Part shown: in pieces, positions 15,408 to 24,569 of the stretch
Layout of the letters: each line of letters begins with the position of its first letter
How positions within the stretch are numbered: the first letter of the stretch is position 1
The notes under the pieces: model-generated
Told to the model about the DNA's origin: nothing
What the model saw: only the letters and a program-made list of their open reading frames with translations
Database searches by the model: none
Made by a program: the position numbers and the translations under genes
From: an uncultured Clostridia bacterium
Lineage (GTDB): Bacteria > Bacillota > Clostridia > Christensenellales > Borkfalkiaceae
NCBI GenBank assembly: GCA_944336975.1
Contig: CALVLH010000014.1
Span: forward strand, 1 to 39,957
Length of the DNA: 39,957 nucleotides
Direction of reading: 5' to 3'

Positions 15408-15429
15408 CGTGAATTTTGCTCTGAAATTT

Positions 15430-16536
15430 TTACAACATGCTTCCCTTCGGGATAAAGAACGGCATCGCATCGCAACCCGCAAGATGTCTGCGGTCACGGA
15501 TGACGACGTTCTTGTCGGTGATCACGCTGTCGAGCTGCACGCCGGAGCCGATGACCGTATCCTGCATGATGACGGAATTGCGGATGACGCTCCCCTTTCC
15601 GACTTTGACGCCGCGGAAGAGGATGCAATTTTCAACCGTTCCTTCGATCGTGCAACCGTCGGAAATGAGCGAATTTTTGACCTCGGCTCCGTTGATATAC
15701 TTGGACGGAGCGGAGTCACGCACTTTGGTGTAGATGTCGCGCGCGCCGAACAGGGCGTCGCGTACGGTCTTATCCAGAAGTTCCATGCTGTGCTGATAAT
15801 ACTTCTGAAGCGATTTCACGCCGGCGTAATAACCATTAAATCTATAGCCGTACAGTTTGAGGCTGTCCACGTTCTTGCTCAGCACATCTCTTCCGAAACT
15901 GCTCAGCCCGTGCGCGATCGCGCCTTTGATGATGTTGATCAGGAACTCGCGATTGAGCACCATGATGTTGACGTATACGTTCGTGCGGTCGCCGATCGCG
16001 GGATTGATCTGAACGTCTTTGATGCGTCCGGATTCGTCGGGCGTGAGTGCGAGGAAGTAATTGGAGTTGATCTCCTCCTCTTCATGATAGACGAGGGTGA
16101 TGTCCGCATTCTTCTCTTCGTGATAGCGGATGATGTCCGCAATATCCACTCTCGCGACGCCGTCGCAATCGCTCAGGACGACATAGTCCTCTTTTCTGCG
16201 GTTCAAAAAACCCGTGATCCCTTTGAGCGCTTCGAGGCGGTTGGAGTAAGGCGAATCGGTTTCGTCGGAGAAAGGAGGCAGGAGAATGATGCCGCCGTCT
16301 TTTCTCGCGAGATCCCAATCCTTACCGCTGCCGAGGTGGTCGATCAGTGACTGATAATTGTGCTTGGTGACAATCCCGACCGTCGTGATGCCCGAATTGA
16401 CCATGTTGGAAAGCGCGAAATCGATCAGGCGATATCTGCCTCCGAACGGAATGGACGCCATCGTTCTGTGGCGGGACAATTCGGGGATGTTTTCATCGTG
16501 AATATTGGAAAAAATAACGCCTACTGCGGATGCCAT
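15430..16536 (-). CDS. glgD: GlgD, regulatory subunit of ADP-glucose pyrophosphorylase
   Basis: A 368-residue paralogue of GlgC. It has the nucleotidyltransferase fold (SIPFGGRYRLIDFALSN) and a C-terminal left-handed beta helix. The substrate loop LAGGxGxRL is replaced by SNIHDENIPELS, so it should be inactive by itself and act as the partner of GlgC, as GlgD does in Firmicutes. GGGGGGAG precedes the ATG. It begins 5 bases after glgC ends, so equal production of the two subunits is likely. Confidence 0.94.
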   Translation of the reverse strand: MASAVGVIFSNIHDENIPELSRHRTMASIPFGGRYRLIDFALSNMVNSGITTVGIVTKHNYQSLIDHLGSGKDWDLARKDGGIILLPPFSDETDSPYSNRLEALKGITGFLNRRKEDYVVLSDCDGVARVDIADIIRYHEEKNADITLVYHEEEEINSNYFLALTPDESGRIKDVQINPAIGDRTNVYVNIMVLNREFLINIIKGAIAHGLSSFGRDVLSKNVDSLKLYGYRFNGYYAGVKSLQKYYQHSMELLDKTVRDALFGARDIYTKVRDSAPSKYINGAEVKNSLISDGCTIEGTVENCILFRGVKVGKGSVIRNSVIMQDTVIGSGVQLDSVITDKNVVIRDRRHLAGCDAMPFFIPKGSML

Positions 16537-16540
16537 AACT

Positions 16541-17740
16541 TTACTCCCCCCTGTAATCTTTATCCAGGATCTTGCCGCCTTCCACGGTCAGCCCGCTTCC
16601 GATGGTGATCTGTCTGCCGAGAACCGCGATTCCCGCACTCTTGTTATCCTTGCTGTCGCCGACCGTCGCATAATCTTCGACGACCACATCTTCGTCGAGG
16701 ATGGAATAGGAAACGGTCGCGCCCTTACGGATGATCGATCCCGCCATGATGACGCTGTCTTTGACGGTTGCCCCCTCTTCCACGACGACGTTGCTCGCGA
16801 GAATGGAATTTTCGACCGTTCCTTCGATCTCACAGCCGAGCGCGATCATCGAATTGGAGACCTTTGCGTTCTCGCCGATGTATTCGGGAGGTGCGAGCGG
16901 GTTGCGCGAATGGATCTTCCAATCCGCGTCGCCCACGTCGAACGCGGGATCTTCGCCGAGCAGATCCATGTTGGATTCCCACAGCGAGGAGATCGTTCCG
17001 ACGTCCTTCCAATATCCGCTGAAACGGTAAGAGAACATCTTCTCGCCTGCGTTGAGCATGGCGGGAAGCACGTCTTTGCCGAAGTCCTTGCTGGAATCGG
17101 GATTTGCTTCGTCCTCTTCGAGATACTTGAAGAGTTTGCTCGCCGTGAAGATGTAGATCCCCATCGAAGCGAGGTTGGATTTAGGCTGTTTGGGCTTCTC
17201 TTCGAACTGATAGATGGAGCCGTCGGGGTTGGTGTTGAGGATACCGAAACGGGATGCCTCTTTCATGGGGACTTCGATCGCCGCGATCGTGCAATCCGCA
17301 CCCGTCGCCTTATGCGCTTTGAGCATTTCCGCGTAGTCCATCTTGTAGATGTGGTCGCCGGAAAGGATGAGCACATAATCGGGATTGTACTTCTTCATGA
17401 ACTGCATATTTTGGTAGATCGCGTTAGCCGTGCCTTCATACCAGGAGGATTTCTTCTTCCCCTGATACGGCGACAAGATATGTACGCCGCCGAACGCGCG
17501 GTCGAGATCCCAGGGCTGTCCGTTCCCGATGTACTCGTTTAATTCGAGCGGCTGATACTGCGTGAGAACGCCCACGGTATCGATGCCCGAATTGATGCAG
17601 TTGGAGAGCGGGAAATCGATGATGCGATATTTCGCGCCGAATGCAACTGCGGGTTTTGCGATGTTGTTGGTCAGAGCGTACAGTCTGCTTCCCTGTCCGC
17701 CGGCGAGCAACATAGCGACACACTCTTTCTTTCTTTGCAT
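16541..17740 (-). CDS. glgC: Glucose-1-phosphate adenylyltransferase, catalytic subunit
   Basis: A 399-residue enzyme making ADP-glucose from ATP and glucose 1-phosphate, the committed step of glycogen synthesis. It has the intact loop [13 protein letters not shown], then [20 protein letters not shown], the catalytic-site segment [10 protein letters not shown] and FEEKPKQP. The C-terminus is a beta-helix of repeated hexapeptides (about 290-390) with allosteric and assembly roles. Start ATG 17740 has GGGGG upstream. It lies between glgB and glgD in the operon. Confidence 0.96.
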   Translation of the reverse strand: MQRKKECVAMLLAGGQGSRLYALTNNIAKPAVAFGAKYRIIDFPLSNCINSGIDTVGVLTQYQPLELNEYIGNGQPWDLDRAFGGVHILSPYQGKKKSSWYEGTANAIYQNMQFMKKYNPDYVLILSGDHIYKMDYAEMLKAHKATGADCTIAAIEVPMKEASRFGILNTNPDGSIYQFEEKPKQPKSNLASMGIYIFTASKLFKYLEEDEANPDSSKDFGKDVLPAMLNAGEKMFSYRFSGYWKDVGTISSLWESNMDLLGEDPAFDVGDADWKIHSRNPLAPPEYIGENAKVSNSMIALGCEIEGTVENSILASNVVVEEGATVKDSVIMAGSIIRKGATVSYSILDEDVVVEDYATVGDSKDNKSAGIAVLGRQITIGSGLTVEGGKILDKDYRGE

Positions 17741-17769
17741 ATGATCATGCCCCCTAAGATTTTTCCTTT

Positions 17770-19755
17770 TTATTTTTCAGCCTTTTTCCCCTGTGCGCCC
17801 GCTTTTGCCGTCTTTGCCGACTTTGCGGTCTTTGCAGGAGCGTCCGGCTGTTTGACCATATAGATACAGGTGAGTTTGGGAAGATCCATCGCCAAAGAAA
17901 GCTCTTTTCCGTGGCTGGGACGTTTGACCGTCGTATACGTCTTTTTCTTCAACAACCCTTCGCCGCCGTATTTCACGTCGTCCGTGCTGAAAATAACTTT
18001 ATACTTCCCTTTTGCGTTTACCCCGAGCAGATAATTCTTGGAAGGCGCGCCCGAGAAATTGATCAATGCAATGATTTCGTTCCCCTTCTTGTCCCTGCGG
18101 ATAAACGCGACGGTATTGCGGTCGGCGTCGTCCACGGCGAGCCATTCGAACCCGTCCCACGAATCTTCCACTTCATAGAATGCGGGGTTGTTTTTATAGA
18201 ACGCGTTGAGGTCTTTGACCATCTCGGCGAGTTTTCCGTGCAATTCGTATTGGTCGCGAAGGAAGAAATCGAGCCCTTCGTGATAATCCCACTCCTTGAA
18301 CTGACCGAACTCATATCCCATGAAATTCAGCTTTTTCCCGGGATGCGCCATCATGTAACCGAGGAACGCGCGCACGCCGGCGAACTTTTCCTCGTAAGTG
18401 CCCGGCATCTTGTTGATGAGCGAACACTTGCCGTGCACCACTTCGTCGTGCGAGATGGGAAGCACATAGTTCTCGGAGAAGGCGTACATCATCGAGAAGG
18501 TCAGTTTGGAGTGATTGTTCATACGGAAATAGGGATTGAGCGATACATACGACAGCACGTCGTTCATCCAGCCCATATTCCACTTGAAGTTGAAGCCGAG
18601 ACCTCCCACCGAACCGGGTTTCGTGACCAGTCCCCATGCGGTGGACTCTTCCGCGATCATGAGCGCATAAGGGAAACGGAGGAAAACCGCTTCGTTCAGC
18701 CTGCGCAAAAAGGCGATCGCTTCGAGATTTTTGTTCTCGCCGTAAATGTTCGGCACCCATTCCCCGTCCCGCTTGTCATAGTCGAGATAAAGCATGGAAG
18801 CGACGGCGTCGACGCGAAGCCCGTCCACATGATATTTATCGAAGAAGAAGCAGGCGTCGGAGATAAGGAAGGAAAGCACTTCGTTCCTGCCGTAATCGAA
18901 ACGGCGCGTGCCCCAACTCTTATGCTCCATTCTGTCCCACTGACTGCTCTCGTAAAGCGGCTGTCCGTCAAATTCGTACAGTCCCTGCGCGTCCTTGGGG
19001 AAATGCGCGGGCACCCAGTCGAAAATGACCCCGATCCCCGCCTTGTGGAATTCGTCGATGAGATACATCAGATCTTTCGGCGTTCCCATGCGCGAGGTAA
19101 CGGAGAAATAACCCGTGACCTGATACCCCCACGAACCTTCGAACGGGAATTCGGTGACGGGCATAAATTCCACGTGCGTATAGCCCATCTCCTTCACATA
19201 CGGAACGAGCTCTCTCGCGAGATCGCGATAGGAATAATAATTCCCGTCGTCGTGACGTTTCCAGGACAGGAGATTGACCTCGTAGATATTCATCGCGGAA
19301 GCATAGACGTTCTGCGCGGAAAGCTTTTTGAAGTACTCCTTGTCCCCCCACTCATAGCCGTCGAGATCGTACAGCTTAGACGCGGTCGCGGGCGGCGTCT
19401 CCATATGGAACCCGACGGGATCCGCTTTAAGCAACGTGCGCCCGTCCTGCGTGAGAACGGCGTATTTATAGGTATCGTACTGTTTGAGACCGGGAATGAA
19501 CAGCTCGAAGACCTCGTTGTCCACCATGTGATACATGACGTGTTTCGACGCGTCCCAGCCGTTGAAATCGCCCACGACGGAAACGCTCTTGGCGTGCGGC
19601 GCCCATACGCGGAAAATATATCCGCTCTCCCCTTTTACTTTCGTCTTATGTGCGCCGAGGAAATCGTAAACCCTGTCATTTTTGCCGTGATGGTACAAAT
19701 ATAACGGGAAATCCGTTTCGTTCTGCATTTGTTCCGTTTGTTTCTTCTGAGCCAT
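17770..19755 (-). CDS. glgB: 1,4-alpha-glucan branching enzyme with Lys/Ala-rich C-terminal tail
   Basis: A 661-residue GH13 branching enzyme that introduces alpha-1,6 branches in glycogen. An N-terminal CBM48-like domain ([20 protein letters not shown]) precedes the barrel. The catalytic residues are Asp in [15 protein letters not shown], Glu in [10 protein letters not shown] and Asp in [10 protein letters not shown]. The last 25 residues are a low-complexity tail ([18 protein letters not shown]) absent from typical family members. The frame runs to 19809, but GGAGGGG before ATG 19755 sets the start. It is the first gene of the glycogen operon. Confidence 0.95.
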   Translation of the reverse strand: MAQKKQTEQMQNETDFPLYLYHHGKNDRVYDFLGAHKTKVKGESGYIFRVWAPHAKSVSVVGDFNGWDASKHVMYHMVDNEVFELFIPGLKQYDTYKYAVLTQDGRTLLKADPVGFHMETPPATASKLYDLDGYEWGDKEYFKKLSAQNVYASAMNIYEVNLLSWKRHDDGNYYSYRDLARELVPYVKEMGYTHVEFMPVTEFPFEGSWGYQVTGYFSVTSRMGTPKDLMYLIDEFHKAGIGVIFDWVPAHFPKDAQGLYEFDGQPLYESSQWDRMEHKSWGTRRFDYGRNEVLSFLISDACFFFDKYHVDGLRVDAVASMLYLDYDKRDGEWVPNIYGENKNLEAIAFLRRLNEAVFLRFPYALMIAEESTAWGLVTKPGSVGGLGFNFKWNMGWMNDVLSYVSLNPYFRMNNHSKLTFSMMYAFSENYVLPISHDEVVHGKCSLINKMPGTYEEKFAGVRAFLGYMMAHPGKKLNFMGYEFGQFKEWDYHEGLDFFLRDQYELHGKLAEMVKDLNAFYKNNPAFYEVEDSWDGFEWLAVDDADRNTVAFIRRDKKGNEIIALINFSGAPSKNYLLGVNAKGKYKVIFSTDDVKYGGEGLLKKKTYTTVKRPSHGKELSLAMDLPKLTCIYMVKQPDAPAKTAKSAKTAKAGAQGKKAEK

Positions 19756-19835
19756 TTTCCCCTCCGTTCTGCGGTACGGCCCTTGCCCCCCCAAGCTGCA
19801 TGGAAGCACTACGGATGCCGTCCGTTACTTCCTTT

Positions 19836-19864
19836 ATTATACTATATATTGCGGCGAGTTTCAA
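19836..19864 (-). promoter_or_regulatory. Promoter of the glycogen operon
   Basis: On the minus strand TTGAAA (plus 19859-19864), a 17-bp spacer and TATAAT (plus 19836-19841). The transcript should start near 19829, giving a leader of about 75 bases before glgB. Confidence 0.8.
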
Positions 19865-19938
19865 TACCCAATTTTAATTTTTTTCGTTTTTTTTACAAAA
19901 AAATTTATTTTATCACGCGGTTTTTTCATTCCTTTATG

Positions 19939-19974
19939 CAAAAAATGCCGTCGGGGTTGCAGACCCGACGGCAT
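19939..19974 (-). terminator. Terminator of ilvC
   Basis: ATGCCGTCGGG (19945-19955) and CCCGACGGCAT (19964-19974) pair perfectly over 11 bp. A T6 run follows on the minus strand, shortly after the ilvC stop codon. Confidence 0.9.
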
Positions 19975-19987
19975 CGCGCGTTTTCCG

Positions 19988-21037
19988 TTATTTGGTTTCG
20001 CTGTACTTGTCTTCCTTGTTCCAGGAATACAGCTCGCGCAGCTCTGCGCCGACCTTTTCCAGCTCGTGCGCCGCTTCGCGCTCGCGGCAGGCGTTGAAAT
20101 GCGCTCTTCCGCCGCTCTTGTTCTCGGAGATCCACTTGGAAGCGAACGTGCCGTCCTGGATCTCGGTGAGGACTTTCTTCATCTCCTTCTTGGTCTCTTC
20201 GGTAATAAGGCGCTTGCCTGTCTCATAATCGCCGAATTCCGCCGTGTCGGAAATGGAATAACGCATCTTCTGGAAGCCGCCGTTGTAAATGAGGTCAACG
20301 ATGAGCTTCATCTCGTGGATGCATTCGAAATATGCGTTTCTGGGATCGTAGCCCGCCTCGACGAGCGTCTCGAAACCAGCCTTCATGAGCGCGGTCACGC
20401 CGCCGCAAAGGACAGCCTGTTCGCCGAAGAGGTCGGTCTCCGTCTCGCACTTGAAGGTCGTTTCCAGAACGCCTGCGCGCGCGCCGCCGATACCGAGCGC
20501 ATAAGCGAGCGCGATGTCCATCGTGTCGCCGGAGGGATCCTGATAGACCGCGACGAGGTCGGGAACACCGTGCCCTTCCACATATTCGCTTCTGACCGTG
20601 TGACCGGGCCCCTTAGGCGCGATCATGAAGACGTTGACGTCCGCAGGAGGAACGATCTGCTTGAAATGGATGTTGAAGCCGTGCGCGAACGCGAGATACT
20701 TGCCCTCCGTCAGGACGGGAGCGACGGATTCCTTATAAATATCCGCCATCTTCTCGTCGGGCGTGAGCATCATGATGATGTCAGCCTTTTCCGCCGCCTC
20801 TTTGACGGGATACACCTTAAATCCCGCTTTTTCCGCGATGGGCCAGGTCCTGCCGCCCTTGTTGAGGCCGATGATGACGTTTACGCCGCTGTCTTTGAGG
20901 TTGAGCGCGTGCGCGTGTCCCTGGCTGCCGAACCCGATGACCGCGACCGTCTTGCCTTTCAGGCGTTTGAGATCGCAATCCGCTTCATGGAAAATTCTCG
21001 CCGATTCCTTTTCGGGATCGTAGATTTTATGTCCCAT
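19988..21037 (-). CDS. ilvC: Ketol-acid reductoisomerase
   Basis: A 349-residue class I KARI, the second common step of valine, leucine and isoleucine synthesis (NADPH- and magnesium-dependent isomeroreduction). The nucleotide-binding loop is [17 protein letters not shown]. Later marks are [10 protein letters not shown] and the metal-binding segment [12 protein letters not shown], with the second cluster near [14 protein letters not shown]. It stands alone with its own promoter and terminator, without other ilv genes nearby. ACGGAGGATT precedes the ATG. The leader is only about 30 bases, too short for a T-box. Confidence 0.96.
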   Translation of the reverse strand: MGHKIYDPEKESARIFHEADCDLKRLKGKTVAVIGFGSQGHAHALNLKDSGVNVIIGLNKGGRTWPIAEKAGFKVYPVKEAAEKADIIMMLTPDEKMADIYKESVAPVLTEGKYLAFAHGFNIHFKQIVPPADVNVFMIAPKGPGHTVRSEYVEGHGVPDLVAVYQDPSGDTMDIALAYALGIGGARAGVLETTFKCETETDLFGEQAVLCGGVTALMKAGFETLVEAGYDPRNAYFECIHEMKLIVDLIYNGGFQKMRYSISDTAEFGDYETGKRLITEETKKEMKKVLTEIQDGTFASKWISENKSGGRAHFNACREREAAHELEKVGAELRELYSWNKEDKYSETK

Positions 21038-21074
21038 AGTAGTAATCCTCCGTTACATTTTTCTGTTCCATAAT

Positions 21075-21103
21075 ATTATAGTCTCACGCGGACATTCCGT
21101 CAA
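21075..21103 (-). promoter_or_regulatory. ilvC promoter
   Basis: On the minus strand TTGACG (plus 21098-21103), a 17-bp spacer and TATAAT (plus 21075-21080). Transcription would start about 30 bases before the ATG. Confidence 0.85.
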
Positions 21104-21142
21104 GCGAACGTTTGACTTTTTTTATTTATTTTTTATAATTAT

Positions 21143-21171
21143 TTGCCTTTTCGTCGCAAATAGACTATAAT
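21143..21171 (+). promoter_or_regulatory. Promoter of the DUF815 ATPase gene
   Basis: TTGCCT (21143-21148), a 17-bp spacer and TATAAT (21166-21171). The -10 ends directly at ATG 21172, so that ATG would not be transcribed and the downstream ATG 21202 is preferred as start. A second weaker candidate is TTGACT (21112) with TATAAT (21134). Confidence 0.65.
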
Positions 21172-21201
21172 ATGGAAAAAACATTCGTATTTGGTGCATA
21201 T

Positions 21202-22368
21202 ATGAATACTTTTTCGAAATTGTCCGTCCTGCGCGGGCTTTTCTCCGATCCGCTCCTCGCCGCTTTCGACCGCTGGCGTGAAAACGAGAGCGATCTCGCC
21301 CGCAAAGCGGAGTTTTTGTCCCAACTCTTCCGCGCAAACGCACAGGACGATTTTACCGCATATGTGACCGAGCGCATTTTGCTCGACGAAAACCCCTTCT
21401 CACGCGCCTGCGCAGCGGAACGCCCCGTTTCGCCCTATCTTTACCGCGCCTTTTTGAGCGATCTGGGCGCCATCCGCGCCGAGCTTTCCGCCTGCCATTC
21501 CGAGGACTTCGCCGTCGGAAAACCCAAAGGGCTGTTCGAAGGCGGACGGGAGGACGTGATCGGAAATCGCCTTGCGGACTTTTATCGCGCGAACGGGTTC
21601 GGTCCTTTTATCAAACACCGCGCTTTCCGCTATGATGAAGCGGACGGACTTATCCCTATCCTCTCTCCGTCCGAGATCACGCTCGATGAACTGAAAGGTT
21701 ACGAACATGAAAAGGAAGAAGTGCGCGACAATCTCGAGAACTTCGTCGCGGGGCTTCCCTTTGCCGATATGCTCCTCTACGGCGACCGCGGCACGGGAAA
21801 ATCCTCCACCGTCCATGCGATGGTGAACGAATTCTCGCCCCGCAAACTGCGCCTGGTGGAGATCGCAAAAGAGGACATCCTCTCGCTTCCCCGCCTGAAA
21901 AACCGCTTGTCCGAGATCCCGCTCCGCTTCGTCGTCTTTATCGACGATTTCTCCCTCGCGGAAAACGACGAACGCTTCTCCACGCTCAAAGCCGCCCTGC
22001 AAGGCAGCATGGAGGGACATTCGGACAACGTGATGATCGTCGCGACGTCCAACCGCCGCCATATCGTCGAAGAGAATTTCGACACCCGCTCCAACAGCGT
22101 TCACGCCAACGACAGCGAGCAGGAACTGCTTTCTCTTTCCGACCGCTTCGGCATCACGGTACTCTTTTCCACGACCAACAAGGCGGAATATCTCTCTATC
22201 GTCCGTGCGCTCGCGGACGACGCGCGGCTGAAGACCTCCCGCGCCGAGCTGGATATGCTCGCGGAACGCTGGGCGCTGCTGAAAGGCGGCAGATCTCCCC
22301 GCAGGGCAAAACAGTTCGTCGATTACGCGATCGCCTGCGAACGCAAAGAAAGAGAGATCCGCGTTTAA
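21202..22368 (+). CDS. AAA-type ATPase of the DUF815 family
   Basis: A 388-residue protein: an alpha-helical N-terminal part (about 1-150) and a DUF815-type ATPase domain. Walker A is GDRGTGKSS, Walker B is VVFIDDFS, and a sensor-like segment is MIVATSNRRHI. Cellular role is unknown for the family; cytoplasmic. The frame could start at 21172, but a promoter -10 ends there, so ATG 21202 (GGTG upstream) is chosen with modest confidence. Its 3' end overlaps that of convergent murC by 4 bases, with no terminator between them. Confidence 0.85.
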   Translation: MNTFSKLSVLRGLFSDPLLAAFDRWRENESDLARKAEFLSQLFRANAQDDFTAYVTERILLDENPFSRACAAERPVSPYLYRAFLSDLGAIRAELSACHSEDFAVGKPKGLFEGGREDVIGNRLADFYRANGFGPFIKHRAFRYDEADGLIPILSPSEITLDELKGYEHEKEEVRDNLENFVAGLPFADMLLYGDRGTGKSSTVHAMVNEFSPRKLRLVEIAKEDILSLPRLKNRLSEIPLRFVVFIDDFSLAENDERFSTLKAALQGSMEGHSDNVMIVATSNRRHIVEENFDTRSNSVHANDSEQELLSLSDRFGITVLFSTTNKAEYLSIVRALADDARLKTSRAELDMLAERWALLKGGRSPRRAKQFVDYAIACERKEREIRV

Positions 22369-23687
22369 TCGAGGATCTCTCTCATCATGCGGTCGATGTC
22401 CCCCGCCCCGAGCGCGAGGATCACATCGTCTTTTTTGGGCGCGTCCGAAAGACGCGCCTTTATTTGTGCGGCGGAGCTCACATAACCCGCCTGCGGCAAT
22501 CTGGCGGCGAGCGCACAGGCGCTTCCGTCCGCGTCGAATTTCTCCCTGGCGGCGTAGGTACGGCAGATGAGCAGGTCCTCGCAGTCGGAAAGCACGGACA
22601 CGAAGTCCTCCATCAGATCTTTCGTCCTCGAATAGGTATGCGGCTGGAACACGACGCGAAGCCGACCGCGGCAAAGGCGTCTCGCCGTAGCGAGCGTTTC
22701 CGCGATCTCGCGCGGATGATGGGCATAATCGCTGATCGCCTGCATCCCGCACACCGTTCCGATCTGCTCGAACCGACGCCCGACGCCCGTAAAGCGTTCC
22801 AGTCCCGCGCGGATCTCCTCCGCGGTGAAGCCGTAACGTCTTGCAGCCGCAAAGGAGGCGAGGGCGTTGAGGACCTGCACTCTTCCCGCGAGCGCAAGGC
22901 GGATGCGGACGAGCGGGATCCCGCGCTCTTCCGCGGTAAAGGAATAGCGCTCCTCCTCTTCCCGCAGGTCGAGCGCACGGTAATCGCCGTTCGACAATCC
23001 GAAAGCCGTCGCGTGCGAAAGCGAACAAGCGCGAGGATCGTCCGCGTTCACGATCGCCGTTTTCGCGGCGGCGGCGAACCGCCCGAACGTCTCGCACAGT
23101 TCCTTCTCGTTACGGTAACAGTCCATATGATCGCGGTCGATATTGAGGATGACGGCGCATTCCGAAGGCAGAGAAAGCAGGCTCTTGCGGTATTCGCACG
23201 CCTCGGTGATGAAATACTCGTCCCCGAAACAGGCGAAATTCCCGAATTCCGCGTCCTCACCGCCGATGTGACAGGTGAATTTGCGGTCGTTTTGCCGAAA
23301 AATATGCGCGAGCATCGCAGTGCAGGACGTCTTTCCGTGACAGCCCGCAACGGAAATCACATGCGGATATTCTTCCGCCGTCATTCCCAGAAACTTCGCG
23401 CGGGAGATGAGGCGTTTTCCCGCCCTCCTCGCTGCCGCGAGCTGCGGATGATCTTTTTCCGCCGCGCCCGTATAGACGACCGCCTGCGCCGCGATCTCTT
23501 CGTCCGTTCCGATCGACACGGGGATCCCTTCGGCAATCAGCGCACGGACGCGCGGCGAATCGGAGGCGTCGCTGCCGCGCACGGGGATCCCCTTTTCATG
23601 CAACCGGCGCGCCAGAGCGCTCATGCTCACGCCGCCGATCCCGACAAAATAATAGTCCCTGTAATCGGATATTTTCTCGGAAAACAT
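22365..23687 (-). CDS. murC: UDP-N-acetylmuramate--L-alanine ligase
   Basis: A 440-residue Mur ligase that adds L-alanine to UDP-MurNAc in peptidoglycan precursor synthesis, in the cytoplasm. The N-terminal Rossmann segment is FVGIGGVSMSALA. The ATP loop reads GCHGKTS, where most MurC have GTHGKTT. The central region has EACEYRKSLL and NIDRDHMD, and the C-terminal domain has SDYAHHPREI and FQPHTYSRT, both typical for MurC. ATG 23687 has no clear Shine-Dalgarno, and a -10-like TAAAAT lies 5 bases upstream, so it may be leaderless. It stands apart from a mur/fts cluster. Confidence 0.94.
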   Translation of the reverse strand: MFSEKISDYRDYYFVGIGGVSMSALARRLHEKGIPVRGSDASDSPRVRALIAEGIPVSIGTDEEIAAQAVVYTGAAEKDHPQLAAARRAGKRLISRAKFLGMTAEEYPHVISVAGCHGKTSCTAMLAHIFRQNDRKFTCHIGGEDAEFGNFACFGDEYFITEACEYRKSLLSLPSECAVILNIDRDHMDCYRNEKELCETFGRFAAAAKTAIVNADDPRACSLSHATAFGLSNGDYRALDLREEEERYSFTAEERGIPLVRIRLALAGRVQVLNALASFAAARRYGFTAEEIRAGLERFTGVGRRFEQIGTVCGMQAISDYAHHPREIAETLATARRLCRGRLRVVFQPHTYSRTKDLMEDFVSVLSDCEDLLICRTYAAREKFDADGSACALAARLPQAGYVSSAAQIKARLSDAPKKDDVILALGAGDIDRMMREILD

Positions 23688-23718
23688 ATTGCATTTTATG
23701 TCGCTTTTTCGATTATTG

Positions 23719-23732
23719 TGAAAATATTTTCA
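23719..23732. promoter_or_regulatory. Perfect palindrome between murC and spoVG, candidate operator
   Basis: TGAAAATATTTTCA reads the same on both strands and lies in the divergent gap. It overlaps the likely murC -35 (TTCACA on the minus strand, 18 bp from TAAAAT) and is about 20 bp upstream of the spoVG -35. This suits a regulator acting on one or both genes. Confidence 0.4.
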
Positions 23733-23751
23733 TTTTCACCCGCTAAAAGAA

Positions 23752-23780
23752 TTGTGTTTATCGGAAAAATATGGTAATAT
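23752..23780 (+). promoter_or_regulatory. spoVG promoter (sigma-A-like)
   Basis: TTGTGT (23752-23757), a 17-bp spacer and TAATAT (23775-23780). In Bacillus spoVG is read by sigma-H; I did not find a convincing sigma-H pattern at the right spacing here. Confidence 0.5.
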
Positions 23781-23813
23781 AGTGAATGCAAAATAATTTA
23801 CAGGTGGTGAACC

Positions 23814-24077
23814 ATGACGATCTCGGACGTACGCATCAGAATGGTGCAGCAGTCGAACGGTAAATTACGTGCAGCGGCTTCGATCACGATCGACGAGTGT
23901 TTCGTTGTCCACGACATCAAGATCATCGAGTTTGATGGCAATTTGTTCGTCGCTATGCCAAGCCGTAAGACGACTGAGGGCGAATACAAGGACATCGCGC
24001 ACCCGATCAATTCGGAAACGAGAGAAATGATCCAGCGCGAGATCCTGGATGCTTATGTGAAATTGCTGGAAAATTGA
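23814..24077 (+). CDS. spoVG: SpoVG regulator
   Basis: An 87-residue protein matching SpoVG over its whole length: [39 protein letters not shown] and [18 protein letters not shown]. SpoVG is a small nucleic-acid-binding regulator that affects septation during sporulation and many genes in Firmicutes. AGGTGGTGA sits before the ATG. It is monocistronic, with a hairpin terminator just after it, and diverges from murC. Confidence 0.96.
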   Translation: MTISDVRIRMVQQSNGKLRAAASITIDECFVVHDIKIIEFDGNLFVAMPSRKTTEGEYKDIAHPINSETREMIQREILDAYVKLLEN

Positions 24078-24090
24078 AATTATTCGTCCC

Positions 24091-24118
24091 GATCCCGTCC
24101 GCAAAAGCGGACGGGATC
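24091..24118 (+). terminator. spoVG terminator
   Basis: GATCCCGTCCGC (24091-24102) and GCGGACGGGATC (24107-24118) form a perfect 12-bp stem around AAAA, followed by a T-rich stretch. Confidence 0.85.
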
Positions 24119-24162
24119 ATTCTGTTTGTGTCAATTTTCGATTTTATACGATCTTGGCATAT

Positions 24163-24190
24163 AAAAAACGGCGCCGAAGCGCCGTTTTTT
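24163..24190. terminator. Terminator after cspA, works in both directions
   Basis: AAAAAACGGCGC (24163-24174) and GCGCCGTTTTTT (24179-24190) form a 12-bp stem with T6 on either strand. It lies between convergent spoVG and cspA. Confidence 0.9.
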
Positions 24191-24207
24191 GATGATCGAA
24201 TATTCGT

Positions 24208-24420
24208 TCAACCGATCGGGACTACGTTGACCGCGCGCAGTTTCCTGCTGTCTTTGGGATCGGGTTCCGTATCGAACGTCACCTTCTGCCCCTCTTTCAG
24301 AGTGCGGAATCCTTCCGTCTGGATCGCGGAAAAATGAACGAAAATATCGTCCCCGCCCTCATCGTTGGAAATAAATCCGTATCCCTTGCCATCGTTGAAC
24401 CATTTTACCGTACCGCTCAC
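24208..24420 (-). CDS. cspA: Cold-shock domain protein
   Basis: A 70-residue cold-shock protein: [17 protein letters not shown] contains RNP1 (KGYGFI) and DIFVHFSAI contains RNP2. It binds single-stranded RNA and DNA and melts RNA structures. The start is GTG 24420, with ACAGGAGGT 8 bases upstream; the ATG just before it is out of frame and runs into TGA, and the longer frame to 24462 would cross the ribosome site. A perfect promoter and a structured leader of about 95 bases precede it. Which csp paralogue it is cannot be told from sequence. Confidence 0.94.
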   Translation of the reverse strand: MSGTVKWFNDGKGYGFISNDEGGDDIFVHFSAIQTEGFRTLKEGQKVTFDTEPDPKDSRKLRAVNVVPIG

Positions 24421-24444
24421 TGCATATACCTCCTGTAATTCACC

Positions 24445-24495
24445 GAAAAAAGCTCGCAACAATAAGCGCGAAAAAATGACTTACTGTTACGAGCT
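24445..24495 (-). promoter_or_regulatory. Terminator-like hairpin in the cspA leader
   Basis: Within the cspA leader, plus 24480-24495 and 24451-24466 pair over 16 positions with two G-U pairs and a 13-base loop. On the minus strand a T run of five or six follows at once (plus 24446-24451), then the ribosome site. This has the form of a transcription attenuator. Confidence 0.65.
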
Positions 24496-24521
24496 AAATT
24501 ATCTTTCAGTGCTGTATTCAT

Positions 24522-24550
24522 ATTATAACAAGACTTGACGTCAATGTCAA
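24522..24550 (-). promoter_or_regulatory. cspA promoter, full consensus
   Basis: On the minus strand TTGACA (plus 24545-24550), a 17-bp spacer and TATAAT (plus 24522-24527) are an exact sigma-A match. The promoter lies directly after the htpG stop codon. Confidence 0.9.
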
Positions 24551-24569
24551 TATACTGATGAAAAAACTT

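Noticed and set aside
21400-23097. A 565-residue minus-strand frame across the DUF815 and murC genes
   Set aside because: It overlaps two well-supported genes and its translation is Arg-rich with no recognisable motif.
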